The translations under genes were made by a program, and so were the position numbers. The notes below the pieces were generated by a model. The model was not told the origin of the DNA. It made no database searches and saw only the letters and a program-made list of their open reading frames with translations. Shown piece after piece: positions 11,378 to 22,859 of a stretch of 64,000 bases of DNA. Positions within the stretch are counted from its first letter, which is position 1. Each line of letters opens with the position of its first letter. The stretch is from Cladorrhinum sp. PSN259 (Eukaryota > Ascomycota > Sordariomycetes > Sordariales > Podosporaceae). The DNA lies in assembly GCA_033725935.1 (NCBI GenBank), contig MU867103.1:124001-188000 (forward strand), in the 5' to 3' direction.

Positions 11378-12609
11378 ATGAATGCAGAGAATCTCGAAAA
11401 ATCGCGTGCAAATGCTAAGAAGGGCGTTTCCGGCCTCCACGTCGTGTTCGAACCGCCAGTTTCAGAGCCGAGCGATGTCAGTGGGAGATCAGCTGAGATC
11501 ATTGAGTAGGTCGAATTGCCCCCGAGTCGAAACTGTTCCAGCTGACAAGAACTTGTGACTGAAAGCGTCGTTTTTGTCCACGGTCTGAATGGGCACTGCT
11601 GGGAGACATGGCAACACCTAGACAAGAACAACAACAACAACAACAACAACAAGAGGAGCAGGTGGAGGAAGGGTGCAGGAGAGGAGGTCTTTTGGCCTCT
11701 GGACCTCCTACCCGCCAAGATCAAGAATGCGCGCATCATGACCTTCCAATATGACAGCAAGGTGTTGTGCAACAAATCTACAGCTACGCTATCAGACACC
11801 GCCAAGAGCCTCCTCACACAACTTCAAACAAGACGAAAACTGCTCAAGTCTGAGGGTCCAATCGTGTTTGTTACACACAGTTTGGGGGGCATTGTCACCA
11901 AACAGGCGAGTTTGCCCTGACCCAGTCCGAATTTAGATGGGGCTTGCACTGACAGACAAGTGTTCATGTTCACAATCTACAGGTCATGTTGGAGGCAAAC
12001 CACAAAATCAATCAACTTTGGCATGACATTGGCAGCGCAACCAAGGGGATAGTGAGTGGCCCGGATTTCCCAGACTCGGGACTTTTTGTTGTCGTAAACC
12101 CTGCTTAACAAATCATCACAGGTTTTCTTTGGGACGCCTCATCGGGGATCCGACCTAGCCACCGCCTTCGCTTCGGTCCAAAAGATTGCTTCAGTTGGCT
12201 GGACAGTGTCGCGTTTTCTGCAGCTGCTCGAGGCCCACTCAGATGACCTCCGAGAAGTGTCGGATGAATTCCGTCACGTTGCCAGCAAATACGCCCTCAT
12301 TTCCTTTTACGAGCAGCACATACATCCAGGGGTTCGAGACCTGGTAAGTACATGTATCTATCCACCACCTAGACTACTACCCAAGCGTCCCAACTTTTTC
12401 CGGGGGAGCCGCAGCTGATCAGAACCCAAAAGATTGTCGATAAGCATTCGTCCCGAATGGGAATTCCACACGAGCAGACCATGATGATTGGCGGCGACCA
12501 CACAGGCATGTGCAGGTTTGCGCAGGAAGACCCGCGCTTCGACACTGTCTGGATGGCCATTCAGGCGGCGACAAAGGCTCCAGTTGGTCGGAGCGACCTG
12601 CACATGTAG
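11378..12609 (+). CDS. Stand-alone SesB-like alpha/beta hydrolase
   Basis: Exons 11378..11505, 11566..11905, 11983..12051, 12122..12343 and 12415..12609 give 317 aa. Core motifs are VVFVHGLNGHCWETW (44-58), WPLDLLPAKIKNARIMTFQY, the nucleophile elbow VTHSLGG (Ser148), VFFGTPHRGSDL and MIGGDHTGMCRF (His282). It ends soon after the hydrolase domain, so this is a free effector-type domain. A run of eight Asn (KNNNNNNNNK, from an AAC microsatellite at 11627-11650) sits in the loop after strand 1. Intron 2 uses a GC donor (CAG|GCGAGT at 11906) with a normal CTACAG acceptor; an intervening TGA means it must be removed. The four intron positions include all those shared with the neighbouring SesB genes. 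A phospholipase/esterase-like activity is family inference. Confidence 0.85.
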
Positions 12610-13518
12610 CAGGTAGTGTGTAAGCCCATCAAACTGCATTAGATCAAGCTCGTTGGCATAATGTTTTTTTTTGTTTTGTTTTATCTTCATAGTAAGAGCG
12701 GTCTGGGCTTTTGTTCTTGGCGTCTTCGTTGCGCCAGATGAGCCCAATGTGGGGAGACATCAATTTTTATTGGTCATGATTGGACCTCCTTTCGATAATC
12801 ATGGGTTTTTTTTTTCTTTTGAACTGGTCCTCTAAATGAATTGGCGCCAAACTTTTATGCCTTGTGATCTGGACGAGTATGGATGTTGTAGGTCACACCA
12901 GCAGTACATACCTAGGTATGAAGGTGCCCAATTCGAGGTACCTTGATGTACATGTACTCTGCATACATACATACCCCGCTGTCGGTCCTGGGCACTGAAT
13001 ATCAAAAGGTAACATTGGATTTTCTTAGCGCGTTATAGGTGCAGGTCAACATCGGGCTTAGGTACCGATTGATTGGTAATGCGGACTCTTACCTCGACTA
13101 TCTTCATGTTGACCAAATTTGCAATGAGAAACAATCATGGTTGTATTGGGTTTTGGAGTGTGCGGAAACGCTCTAGATGTGGGGACGGGGGGACTGTTGT
13201 GAGAAGGAAAAAAAAAACTCCCAACCTCGAGATACGTGGCCCATTTAAACTTTGGATTGTTGTCGCCGATGTGAGCAGGTGGTAACATTTGGCTTCAGCT
13301 CGCCGAGTCCTTGATGAGAAATCCTGCATCTCAGACTGATCCAACAGACCTTCTTTCCTTGAATCACTTTGTTGACCCCGACGTGGCCAAAAGCAGTAAG
13401 ACGACTCCTTCTGTTCCAGTCCCCGTGATATTGTCTGGTATGTACAAGTGTCTAACCGTCAAGAATCAGCAGAGAAAACAACACCTGGTACTGTACCTAT
13501 TCGGGCCCGCTTTTCAAG
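12610..13518. other. Intergenic
   Basis: About 0.9 kb. It contains T-rich runs (12663-12680, 12807-12820) and an A run near 13208. No gene or RNA is supported. Confidence 0.45.
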
Positions 13519-13872
13519 ATGGCTCCCAAACAAGCAAAAGAGACGCCTTACCCCGAGAAGCAGAGCTTCAAGCTCAAGGGACTGAAACTCGACACCGCCG
13601 CATATGCCGAGGGTCTCAGCAATGCCTTCAAGACAACAAGAGACATTGCCTCGCAGCTCAAGGAGGAAGTTGTACCATTCGTCAAGAAGGCGAGAGCAAG
13701 GGTCAACGTGCTCATTGAAATCATTCAACAGCTCAGAAAAGAGATCAGGATCGCGAGGGATGCCCTGAACGTCGCCAATAAGGATGATTTATATCCTTCG
13801 ATTATGGCTCTGGAGGAGGCCGGGGATCCATTATTCTGGAAGTTGGATGAAGAATTCAAGGAGGCGCCGTAG
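13519..13872 (+). CDS. Small charged helical protein, unknown function
   Basis: Single exon, 117 aa, starting at CAAGATGGCTCCC. The N-terminus is Lys-rich (MAPKQAKETPYPEKQSFKLK). The middle (about 35-85) is strongly amphipathic and charged: FKTTRDIASQLKEEVVPFVKKARARVNVLIEIIQQLRKEIRIAR, split by no Pro after residue 54, so a long helix or coiled coil is likely. It has no signal peptide. Codon use looks coding (many AAG/GAG/CTC). The gene lies between a SesB-like hydrolase and an ankyrin protein. No family is recognised. An upstream non-coding exon is possible near 13440. Confidence 0.6.
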   Translation: MAPKQAKETPYPEKQSFKLKGLKLDTAAYAEGLSNAFKTTRDIASQLKEEVVPFVKKARARVNVLIEIIQQLRKEIRIARDALNVANKDDLYPSIMALEEAGDPLFWKLDEEFKEAP

Positions 13873-14426
13873 AGCCTAAACAGTTCGTATTGAGCTTGAT
13901 TGTATATACTTGATAAACGTGATCGATGAATCCGATTTGGCCACTTCCAATTCTCTCTCAACGTGCCGTGTGTGCCCAGTGTGTGCATATTCAATTTCAA
14001 GGTACTTGGAAAATTTTGCGTGAATTGATGGGTTTCTGTCTTTGTGTTTTCCCAACATAGAGATCTTTTGTGTTGCAATATCCTGGCATGGTGACTCGGC
14101 ACGAGTACCGAGTAATTGCCTGCCACTCTCCTACCTAGGCACTACTTGAACTTTCACAGTGCATTTCTATGTATACGGTATGCATAATGTGCAATGGTTC
14201 TGCAAAAAGAAAGTCAAAATTACCCGAACAGGCAATTGTTGCATTCATTCAGCTCGATGAGAGCTGAAAGTGGTTGATCAAGCCGAGCGCAAGGTAAGCG
14301 ACCCTCGTGTCACACAGGTATTTGGTGGGGAAATACAGAAAAAAAAAGAAAATTAAAAAAAAAGAAATCGGTCATCGTTTCAGGAGTCCTGAAACAACTG
14401 GCTTTCAGAATACCTATATAAGATAC
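13873..14426. other. Intergenic
   Basis: 554 bases between convergent genes, with an A-rich stretch at 14338-14367. Nothing else is supported. Confidence 0.4.
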
Positions 14427-15257
14427 CTATGTCGTGTTTTCAGTGTTGGTTGCAGCCGGCTCCGTGTCCCCTTTTTCCATCAACAACTCGGCAACAGCAC
14501 CATGTCCACCTTTCACAGCTGCGTCCAGAGCGGTGTCTCCCTCGTCGCTTCTGAGAGTGGTCACTGCATTTTTCTCGAGAAGAATCTCGACAATTCTGGC
14601 ATGGCCAGCACTGGCAGCCCCGTATATAGGCGTAAGGTTCCCCTTGCTCTTCGCATCGATTTTCGCGCCAGCGTTTAGCAGACTTTTCACCACCCTGATG
14701 TGTCCTCCATTGGCAGCCAGGTACAATGCTGTCATTCCATCGCCATCCTGCAGGTCCAACTCGGATTCCTTACTAGTACCATCCGGGTCCGGCTTGGTGA
14801 TGTTTTCCCGTTTGAGAAGCAAGTTGACAACGTACACGTAGCCACCGGCCGCGGCGTGGCAAAGCGGATTCCAGTTCTGATGGCATTTATGGCTGCCATC
14901 TACTTCCGGCTTCCCCTCGGGAGGTTCATATTCCAGCAGCAGCTCGGCCGCATCGGCATTGTCGTTGCCCAATGCTGCGCGCAGCGGTGTGACGTCTTTG
15001 AGGTTCTTCTGGTTGGGATCGATGTCGGGTTGTCCCAGAAGAACCTCCACCACGGCCGTATGGCCGACAAAACAGGCATGGAACAGCGGGCTGGATCCGT
15101 CCTTGTCTGGGCCATTCAAGATCTTGGCGGCAAAATCCGCTTCGTACTTCGCCTTGTGTTTCTTGATGAGCATCCCAACCAGAGCTGCGAATCCTCCGGC
15201 CGAGGCAGCTCTCAAGGAGGCCGCTGCGCGATCTACTTCAGATAATGTATTCGACAT
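14427..15257 (-). CDS. Ankyrin-repeat protein
   Basis: Single exon, 276 aa. After a short N-terminal helix come about six ankyrin repeats: SSPLFHACFVGHTAVVEVLL (near 55), TPLRAALGNDNADAAELLL, NPLCHAAAGGYVYVVNLLL, TALYLAANGGHIRVVKSLL, TPIYGAASAGHARIVEILL and TALDAAVKGGHGAVAELLM. A Thr/Glu-rich tail closes the protein. No NACHT, kinase or membrane segment is attached. Ankyrin arrays are one of the usual sensor regions of fungal STAND proteins, so a free array beside SesB genes could be a detached sensor. That is inference from position only. A non-coding upstream exon may exist. Confidence 0.85.
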   Translation of the reverse strand: MSNTLSEVDRAAASLRAASAGGFAALVGMLIKKHKAKYEADFAAKILNGPDKDGSSPLFHACFVGHTAVVEVLLGQPDIDPNQKNLKDVTPLRAALGNDNADAAELLLEYEPPEGKPEVDGSHKCHQNWNPLCHAAAGGYVYVVNLLLKRENITKPDPDGTSKESELDLQDGDGMTALYLAANGGHIRVVKSLLNAGAKIDAKSKGNLTPIYGAASAGHARIVEILLEKNAVTTLRSDEGDTALDAAVKGGHGAVAELLMEKGDTEPAATNTENTT

Positions 15258-16710
15258 CTAGACACATACGGTTAATTGAAGTTCATGGTCACCGAGGGAC
15301 GTTCGTGGAGCACAAGACGCCTACCTTGTGTCAGGTCGCTGGAATCACCGATATTTTGGACAGAGGATCAGATTGGGCTGCCGTAGGGGGAGCAGGAGTT
15401 GAGCTTTGCGCCGGCTGATCTTGTAAAAGCTCAAAAGGGGGTGGTTTCAAAAGTAAAAGCTGGAGCGACCACGATCTTTGCTCATTCCTTCAAAAATTTA
15501 CTTGACCATTTTAACTGACATGAAGAGTCCACCACCCTGGGGAGAAGGAAAAAAAAAATCCAACTGGGGCTACATCAGAAGGCAACAGGGTTCCACACAT
15601 GGCTGCCATGGTGTTGTCAGGCCCCAAGACAGAGCCATACATTCAGGACCCAACGCCGTCTTCATTTCGGTCTCATTCTCTTGGGTACATGGGAAGCATT
15701 CAAGACCCAGATCTGGCACCGCTCCTTAACGCGGGGGCAAGCTCTGGAGACATCACGAAGCTCGCCCAAGATACCTCACACCCATGTCGACGTCGAACTT
15801 GAGCAAGTTGTCTTGCCCAACATGCTCTTGGACTCGGGCATCCGTGCTGTAGTGCTAGGTACGTCCAGGTACCGTGCACTTTCCCAAACTATAAGAAGAA
15901 GGATTGTGCCAGGATGTTGAGATCTAAACGTTGCGCATCTCCATCTAAAGAGCCAACCTCCTCATTCACCGGGCCGAGAATGGGGTGGTTACATCAAACA
16001 TTTCGGGATACGAGGTAGAGAGCAATGACGTGCCCATATCTCTGGGAGTGTTAATGGACTTGATAGGCTGCTCAAACCCCCCCCGCTGGGTGCGCTCCCC
16101 AAGCCCTGCCAACTCTGGCTTTCTTGCATGAGAGACCCCCTTGACCGATCGGTACCCAAGGCTTGACGCAAATATGCAATGTAATCTAGTACTCCTTCGG
16201 CCATGATCAGCTGCGATCACGCATGCCCCTAATTTTTGCATTTTTGATCCCTCAAGATAGGGGACTTGCAGGATGCAGAACGCAGCAGGTCCCCTAGTGT
16301 AAAATCTCGAGGGGACCATCTCTACGTATCCTGCATGTTTCTTCTTCGCTTAAGCAGCTGTGTTGTATTGGTCACGTTGACGTGGCTCCCGACTCGGACC
16401 AAGCCTTTAATGGACCCTACGGACTTGCTGCATGCTGGGAAAAACCAAGCATTCTTGGCAGCGTGCAAGTGCACATACCTAGGGTAGTCCTTACACCAGC
16501 GGCGCCTGCTATCGTGGCACCGTCAACCAATTGAAATGAAATCCGACTTTATTTACACCAACATATTTTTCTCTTTGCATTAATTGGGCTCCAATAGCTT
16601 GATTCATGTGCCGGAATGCCGGGGAATGCCGGAGATACATAGACTGCCATGGCCGCCATTGGCCCACATCAATACCCCCCCTCTTCCCCTAATTGAAACA
16701 GCACACGCCT
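15258..16710. other. Intergenic
   Basis: About 1.45 kb with several short frames on both strands. None has a convincing start context, splice structure or recognisable protein pattern. A C run at 16080-16084 and an A run at 15549-15557 are the only simple tracts. Confidence 0.5.
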
Positions 16711-17298
16711 TTACACGGATTTTGACCTCCCTCTCCCCTTTGGATTCCGTATAGACTCCCTCAGCTCGGCGATTTGCAGCTCAAGCGCGCGCTCCAGTGC
16801 CGTCTTGGCTTTGGACAGCGGATCAAGACCGTCTTGCACCGGCACGCTGCTCCGCAGCATGACCTGCAGCTTCCATCTGTCCTCCTCGATATCTCTCGCG
16901 TAATAAGCCAGTTCCCAATTCTTGGACCTCTCCGCTCTCAGGGCGGCCTCGAGGTCGGAAATGACTTCCCTCGAGTCTGCTCCGAGCACCCTCTGTACGG
17001 TTGAGTGGTAAAGAGACGAGTGGAGGATGCCTTCCCGGAGAATCTGTCGTATGCTCTGGAGGTCCTCGAGCATGTCGCGTCGCTCCCAATCATACTCCCA
17101 GACTACGGCGCCAAATTCAGCGTTGGACTCCTCGAGCTGATCCAGGAGTTGCAGTATTTGGGGGACCCCTTTGTCCCAGCCATCATCATCATTGTTGTTG
17201 TTGGCACCCGTGCTGTTATCATCTTGTTGTTGTTGTTGTTGTTGTTGCTGTTCATGTTGTTGTTGCTGTTGGTTTGATGTCGTTGATGGCGGCTCCAT
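16711..17298 (-). CDS. PolyQ coiled-coil protein, unknown function
   Basis: Single exon, 195 aa. The N-terminus (1-40) is low complexity: two Gln tracts separated by HE, then Asn and Asp runs encoded by CAA/AAC repeats. From residue 45 to the end it is charged and helical (ILQLLDQLEESNAEF, DLEAALRAERSKNWELAYYA, ALERALELQIAELRESI), with heptad-like spacing, and it ends with the basic GRGRSKSV. No known domain is recognised. It is head-to-head with the SesB-NACHT gene across 305 bases, so the two may share a promoter. Confidence 0.7.
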   Translation of the reverse strand: MEPPSTTSNQQQQQHEQQQQQQQQQDDNSTGANNNNDDDGWDKGVPQILQLLDQLEESNAEFGAVVWEYDWERRDMLEDLQSIRQILREGILHSSLYHSTVQRVLGADSREVISDLEAALRAERSKNWELAYYARDIEEDRWKLQVMLRSSVPVQDGLDPLSKAKTALERALELQIAELRESIRNPKGRGRSKSV

Positions 17299-17603
17299 TG
17301 TTAAATTTTTTTATTTTTTTTTGGCCTCTTCTCGTGCCCGTGATAGTGGTTCCGTTCCGTCCAGTCGTCGTCAATGTGGAAACTTTGGTTAACAATTTTT
17401 AAACTGAGTGACGCGGGCGTTTTGGGTTGCAGATGTTATTGGTTGGGTACCAAATCCCACTGAATATCTGAAACGTCATTGGCCCGGTCACAGGCTCGAC
17501 ACCCCCGGCAAACAAACTTTACTGCAGGTAACTACCAAAGACTTTTTGACCGCGCTTCAAACCCACTAATTCCTCCCAAGGACGATTTCCCGCACCGACG
17601 GAG
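17299..17603. promoter_or_regulatory. Short divergent promoter region
   Basis: 305 bases between the polyQ coiled-coil gene (minus) and the SesB-NACHT gene (plus). It has a T-rich patch at 17305-17321 and no supported frame. No specific binding site is recognised. Confidence 0.35.
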
Positions 17604-20600
17604 ATGGCTTCAGTTGAGCACACGGTACACCGATTCTGGCAGCTGCCTTACAGGTGGAAGAGCAGTTGGAGAGAAAATGACCAAATCTTTTCGCAGCTCC
17701 ACCTCCTCCATCCCACAGAATTGAATCATGAAGTGAACCAGAAAGTGAACGCAGAGTGTGTACATACCTATTTACGCCATTAGACACCCTTCGATGTCAC
17801 TCTCGTCTCGTTCTAACCAAAACAAAACCAAAGTCTCATATTTGTCGCCGGTCTTGGCGGTCACTATCTGGATACCTGGCGAGCCGTTGATGGAACAATT
17901 TGGCCGAGGGACCTTCTCCATTCCGAACATGAAGATCTAAAAGACGTACGGATTTGGTCATTTGAATACAACACCACGCTCAGAGGGTCTTCACACATGA
18001 ACCAAATCAGTGATCATGCTCGAGAGCTTCTCGCCTGGATGATGATGAAGCTTGTAGGAAGCTGGATTCAGGACTCGGAATCTGCAGAGGAAACCGATAC
18101 CGCACAAATGAAACCAATAATCTTTGTCGGACATAGCCTTGGTGGAATGCTCATCAAACAGGTCATGCTGATTGCCGAGACCGAAGACAATTTCAAGATA
18201 CTGTGGCACGCAGTCCGAGGAGCGGTAGGCCAGCCCGGCAGAGAGGTACCTCGGCAGAAAGCTTTTGTGTGCAACTGCTAACAATCACGACACCCAGATG
18301 TTCTTTGCCGTGCCGCATCACGGACTCGACAGGGCGGATTGGAGGGCTTTCGCTACTCTGGTGCTGAAAGCCAACCCTCCGGTCTTGGGCATGCGCCCAA
18401 CGGCCGCAATGGTAGAGCAGGCCGCGGCAAACGGCGAAGCGCTTCTCGGAATCACTAGTGACTTTAGACGACTGCAGGAATTCTTGTTCTTTGTTAATTA
18501 CAGCGAAGGAAGGCTTATTCCTGGATTGTCGGTACCAGTGAGTACATGTAACCCCTAGCATCCAACCCATCAATATTAACGCACGGGCGGAACTGCCACA
18601 ACAGTTGATCGCCGAGGGCCGCGGATGGATGGACGCTCCGCGCAAGGTCGAGTTAAAGCTCGATGGCGACCACCTCGGCATTTGCAAGTTCCAAAAGAGG
18701 GACCCGCGAGAAAATGTTAGAGGCAGCTTTGACCTGGTGGTGGAACACTTGAAACATCTCATGGGGGCTTCCAAAGCGCTCGAGCACATTGGGGACGAAG
18801 CAAAGGAGGCTCTAGAGTCGCTATGCCCCACCGGATTCCATGGCTACTTCATGGCCAAGCAAGCCACCGTGGGAACCTGCCGGTGGATTGCGGAAAAGAA
18901 AGCATTCAGGAACTGGGCCGGGAGCGACAAGGAAAGCCGAATGCTCTGGATTCAGGGTCCGCCAGCCTCGGGCAAGAGCTTTCTCACGCGACACATCATT
19001 TCTGATCTCATTCCGCCCTCGACGACCCAAAAGGTTGCTCATTGCTTTCTAGATGACTCGGTGCCCGGACGCAGAAGGCTGGAGCATCTGCTTCGGGCCA
19101 CTCTTCACCACGCCCTGCGGGTAGAACCTGAGTTGATTCACAACTACCTGGTGCCGCCGTATCTGAAGGCAATACACGGCTCCGACTCCAACATCCCAGA
19201 CGACAATATTTGGACCTTGGAGGTGCTTCGTCCCATGTGGCCCAAAGTTGTGGCCAACGTGACCAGCCGCGGTGTTCTAACCGTTGTGGTGGACGGGTTC
19301 AGTGAAATGGCAGTCGAATGCCAGAAAGGCTTTCTCGATTGCATTGACGACTTCAAACATAATGAGGCCGAGTCAGAGGAGCAGAGGGATCGCCTAAAAG
19401 TTCTCTTGGTATCACGCGAGGCCGCTGAAGCCCAAGAAGAGCTTGAAGGGCGAGGGGAGTTTGAGGTATACAAGATAAAACCCGAGGACGTCCAAGAGGA
19501 TATTGAAAAGATCGTGATGGCTACCGTCGCTAACCCAGACAACATTGGACAAGAACTTGGCCGCCAACCCCTTGAAGGTCTGAGCCAGGATCAGATACAT
19601 GAGATACGGAATACCGTCGCCAGCAGCTCAGGAGGAAATTTTCTCGTCGCAAAGATGAAAGCTCAAGTGGTATCAGAATCTCTACTTGTCGACACGCCAG
19701 AAGAAACCATGGCGCTGGTGAAGGAGCTGCCGAACGATATCGCCGGCATGTATGACGAGACGCTGAAAAGGGTGCAGCAAGATAGCGCGTATCTACCGTT
19801 TGTCAAACACCTGCTCCAATGGGCGGCCTTCCAGATGGATCCTCTCAAGGAGCCCGAGCTCAACACGGCGGTAGCTCTCGGCGTGGCCGGGGACCAGTCG
19901 CCCGACGGCCAAGTGTCACGAGAAAAGCTGGAGAGTCTCCAAAAGCTGATCGGAAGCACGAGATCCATGGTAGAGAAGCACGCCAGCAACCTCGTTGAGA
20001 TGCAGGAAGGAGTGCTCCAGCCCATGGATGAGATTCTCAAGGAACGCCTCACACACGCGCGAAACGATGGCTGGGAGTGCATGGAGGAAGGTCCCGCTCA
20101 TGCAGCGCTGGCCGATACCTGCATCAGCTATCTCACCATGGACTACTTTGCAGACTCTCACAAGCCCATGGCAGAGACTCTGGAGGAGAAGGTCAAGCGC
20201 AGGATCGAGGATCATGCCTTTAGTCGCTACGCGGCTCTCTATTGGAAGGACCACGTCGAGGCTGCCGGTTCCGCATGGCAGGGAGCCGATGATCACGTTG
20301 TTCGTGCCCGCCAGCTTCTGGAAGACGATACGACACATTACGGTATCTCCTGTGCAGAAACCCAGTGGTTCTTGACCCAAAAGACCATGAAGGGATATCG
20401 TCCTGTCTCCCCCCAAAAAGCTCAGGAAACACCAGCCACCATCCCACCGAAGGACGCATACCAAGAAGGTATTGCAACCGAGGGACCTCATTGCACCACA
20501 TTGAGCGGTAGAGATGAAGATGAGGACACGAAAGCCTCAGCCGAGCTAGAACAACAGCATGAACCCCAAAGCTTCTACAACCGGCTGCAACACAATCCCA

Positions 20601-21839
20601 ACTTGGTACTCAGTCCGGTGGTCGCCCCTAAATCCCGGTCCCCAGAACGACGACGGCTGGAGGTACAGATCGCTGAATCCCCTGCTGCCTCTGAGATTCC
20701 CATAACAATCACCGAGCTCCCCCCCATCACATCCCAGCCCCAAGCCGCCGTACCGCCCACACGTACACGTGAGATAGTCAAAACAACGCCAGATGCCGCC
20801 TTATCGCCCACGCGTCAGGTCGTCCCTCCCGCGCCCAACGTCAAGTTAGATCCTCCAATTCCCAACTATCGTAATCGGCCAGAAGAAGATAATATCACCA
20901 AAGCAGTACCATCACTACAGGATGGAAGCAGAAGTAGTGGCAAAATTACTTTGGTGCCGGTTCCGTTACCGGTACCTCAACCCCAACCGCCGGCGCAAAA
21001 TGAAAAGCTTGTCTACCCCCCGTCCTCATCTCAAGCCTCCCACCTGCCGACCAGGAGAACTAGCACCTCTAGCAGACACGATAATCGAGTCACATCTGAG
21101 TACCCACCATCTTCATCTCGGACCCCCCACCTCCTTCAAACCACGACGAGTGCTGGTGCTGGTACTAGTACCACTACTGCTGCCAACAGACACGAACAGC
21201 GTCTCGCCGCAGCACCCAATATGCCCAGCACGACCGTACCACCAATATTTGGCACAGCCCGAGTCATCTCGAGGAGTAACACCTATGATCCTCATCAACA
21301 TCACAGCACCCGGGCGGCTCCAGCTCCGACGGACACCAGCACGGCCAGAGAACGTTCAGCTTCGTCGCCGCACCATTACCGCCAAGAAGAAGGAGCACCC
21401 GGCGGAGCACTAGGGGTAGCGCCCGGACGAGCAGGAGTCGCCGTCCCCCGCCAATCCGCACCAATCCAAAAGTCTTCCTACTACGATCCACACTCTGGTG
21501 GGCCCGGTATCGGCCCTGGAAAGCTCAGTCGAGATCATCAATCAGTCAGAAGCGCTCACGGCCACGGTCACGATCACGGCCAAGGTTACGGTAGCGGTCA
21601 ACAACAGCAACAACACCTCCACCAGCAGCATCAGTATTACAGGGAAGCCGCCGCCTCCAAGGAAGAAGAGGAAGAGGGAGAGGATGACGACGACGATAAC
21701 GACTCGGGACCCGAAGAGTCAGTCATGGGAGCGGACGGGACCAAGAAGAAGCAGAAGAAGCGCCATCTGCTCAAGAGGGCGTTTGACAAGACGAAAAAGA
21801 TTGGTAAGCCTGACTTTTTTTTTTCTTTTTTTTTTTTCC

Positions 21840-21876
<37 letters not shown>

Positions 21877-22009
21877 GTGCGTGCGTACGTGCATCCTCAT
21901 GTCGCCTACTTACCTTTCTTACCTTTCTTACCTCACCTTTTGCATTGAATCACTAGTTTACTAACGTTTATCGGTAAATGTAGTCAAGAAGGGAGTAGGA
22001 AAGAAGTAG
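17604..22009 (+). CDS. SesB-NACHT STAND (NLR-like) protein
   Basis: Exons 17604..17755, 17834..18224, 18298..18537, 18605..21803 and 21984..22009 give 1335 aa. Residues 52-300 form a SesB-like hydrolase: LIFVAGLGGHYLDTW, WPRDLL, nucleophile VGHSLGG (Ser152), FFAVPHHGLDRADW and LDGDHLGICKF (His284). A NACHT domain follows: Walker A GPPASGKS (379-386), Walker-B-like LTVVVDGFSE (near 486) and VLLVSREAAE. A helical region extends to about 865. The rest (about 870-1310) is Pro/Ser/Thr-, His- and Gln-rich low complexity, with an acidic run and a Lys-rich end (TKKKQKKRHLLKRAFDKTKK, then VKKGVGKK from the last mini-exon). No WD40, ANK or TPR repeats are present. Intron 4 holds T and CT tracts but has a clean CTAAC branch and a TGTAG acceptor. 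The start (GGAGATGG) was chosen because it leads to a phase-2 GA|GTGTGT donor matching the paralogues. Confidence 0.85.
21841..21876. repeat. CT microsatellite in an intron
   Basis: A run of CT dinucleotides follows a T-rich tract (from about 21813) inside the last intron of the SesB-NACHT gene. A similar purine/pyrimidine tract lies in the intron of the secreted-protein gene at 31262-31379. Confidence 0.9.
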
Positions 22010-22859
22010 TACTAGATATATCTATCAAGTACGTAATATATATATATATATATATATATGCAGGTAGATAGATTGGGACTTTAATTGAAAAAAAAAATTT
22101 GGGGGGGGGGGGGGGGATTTATTTTAAAAATAATAATATTTGTTATTCGGGTAAAAAAAAAAAAAAGTTTTCCGGTTATGCCCGATAACGCTCCAAGTTA
22201 TACAACAATAATATTTGTCTTGCAATACTACTTTGTTTAAGCCAACATTATTATTGACCACGTTTCTCTTTTTTTTCCAATTTCCAAAATTTCCTTTCAA
22301 TTTTAATTTCAGTTTGGCTTATTAGCTTAGGATATCTTATAAAACTTTTTTATCTCACCCAAACAAAACTCCCATTTTCAAAATTCCCTTCCCCGATATG
22401 CGGAGGTAGCTTGTCTCGAGACAGTTATTGATTCGGTAAGTAGGTAGGTAGGTACTGTAGGTGCGACCGTATCTAGGTATGTGTACATATGTATCCGGGA
22501 TCCAGTCAGAAAAGTATTCTATCTTTTATGATATTGTCACATCTTTCCGGTTATGCCCGATAACGCTCTAATTAAGTTATACAACAATATTGTCACATCG
22601 AGGAAGAGTATATAAATGGGCGGATGTGGCCAAAAGAAACAAAAGAAAAGAAGAAAAAAATACAATCCTCTGTTTAACGTGCGTCTACATCAGGTATCAT
22701 ACAGAGAGAGATCTACCAGACCTAGCCAAGAACAGTAAGTGTTGAACATCGAGTGTGGCCCAAAATAAGAAAAAAAATGCCCAGCAAAAAGTGTGCCCAA
22801 CTGTTTTTGATGACGCCAATATCCAATTAAAATACATACATAGTCCTCTTTGACCATAT
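22010..22859. other. Intergenic with simple tracts and a direct repeat
   Basis: About 850 bases between convergent genes. It includes a TA repeat (22037-22059), a G run (22101-22117), an A run near 22153 and a 45-base direct repeat described separately. No gene is supported. Confidence 0.6.
22168..22590 (+). repeat. Direct repeat pair (about 45 bases each)
   Basis: Copy 1 (about 22168-22210) and copy 2 (about 22544-22588) share TCCGGTTATGCCCGATAACG, followed by GCTC, a variable 4-8 bases, then AAGTTATACAACAATA. Copy 2 has a small insertion (TAATTAAG for CAAG). They are spaced about 375 bases apart in the 3' flank of the SesB-NACHT gene. Origin unknown. Confidence 0.85.

Noticed and set aside
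15478..15920. Three overlapping plus-strand frames
   Set aside because: Short, mutually overlapping, no splice sites that join them.
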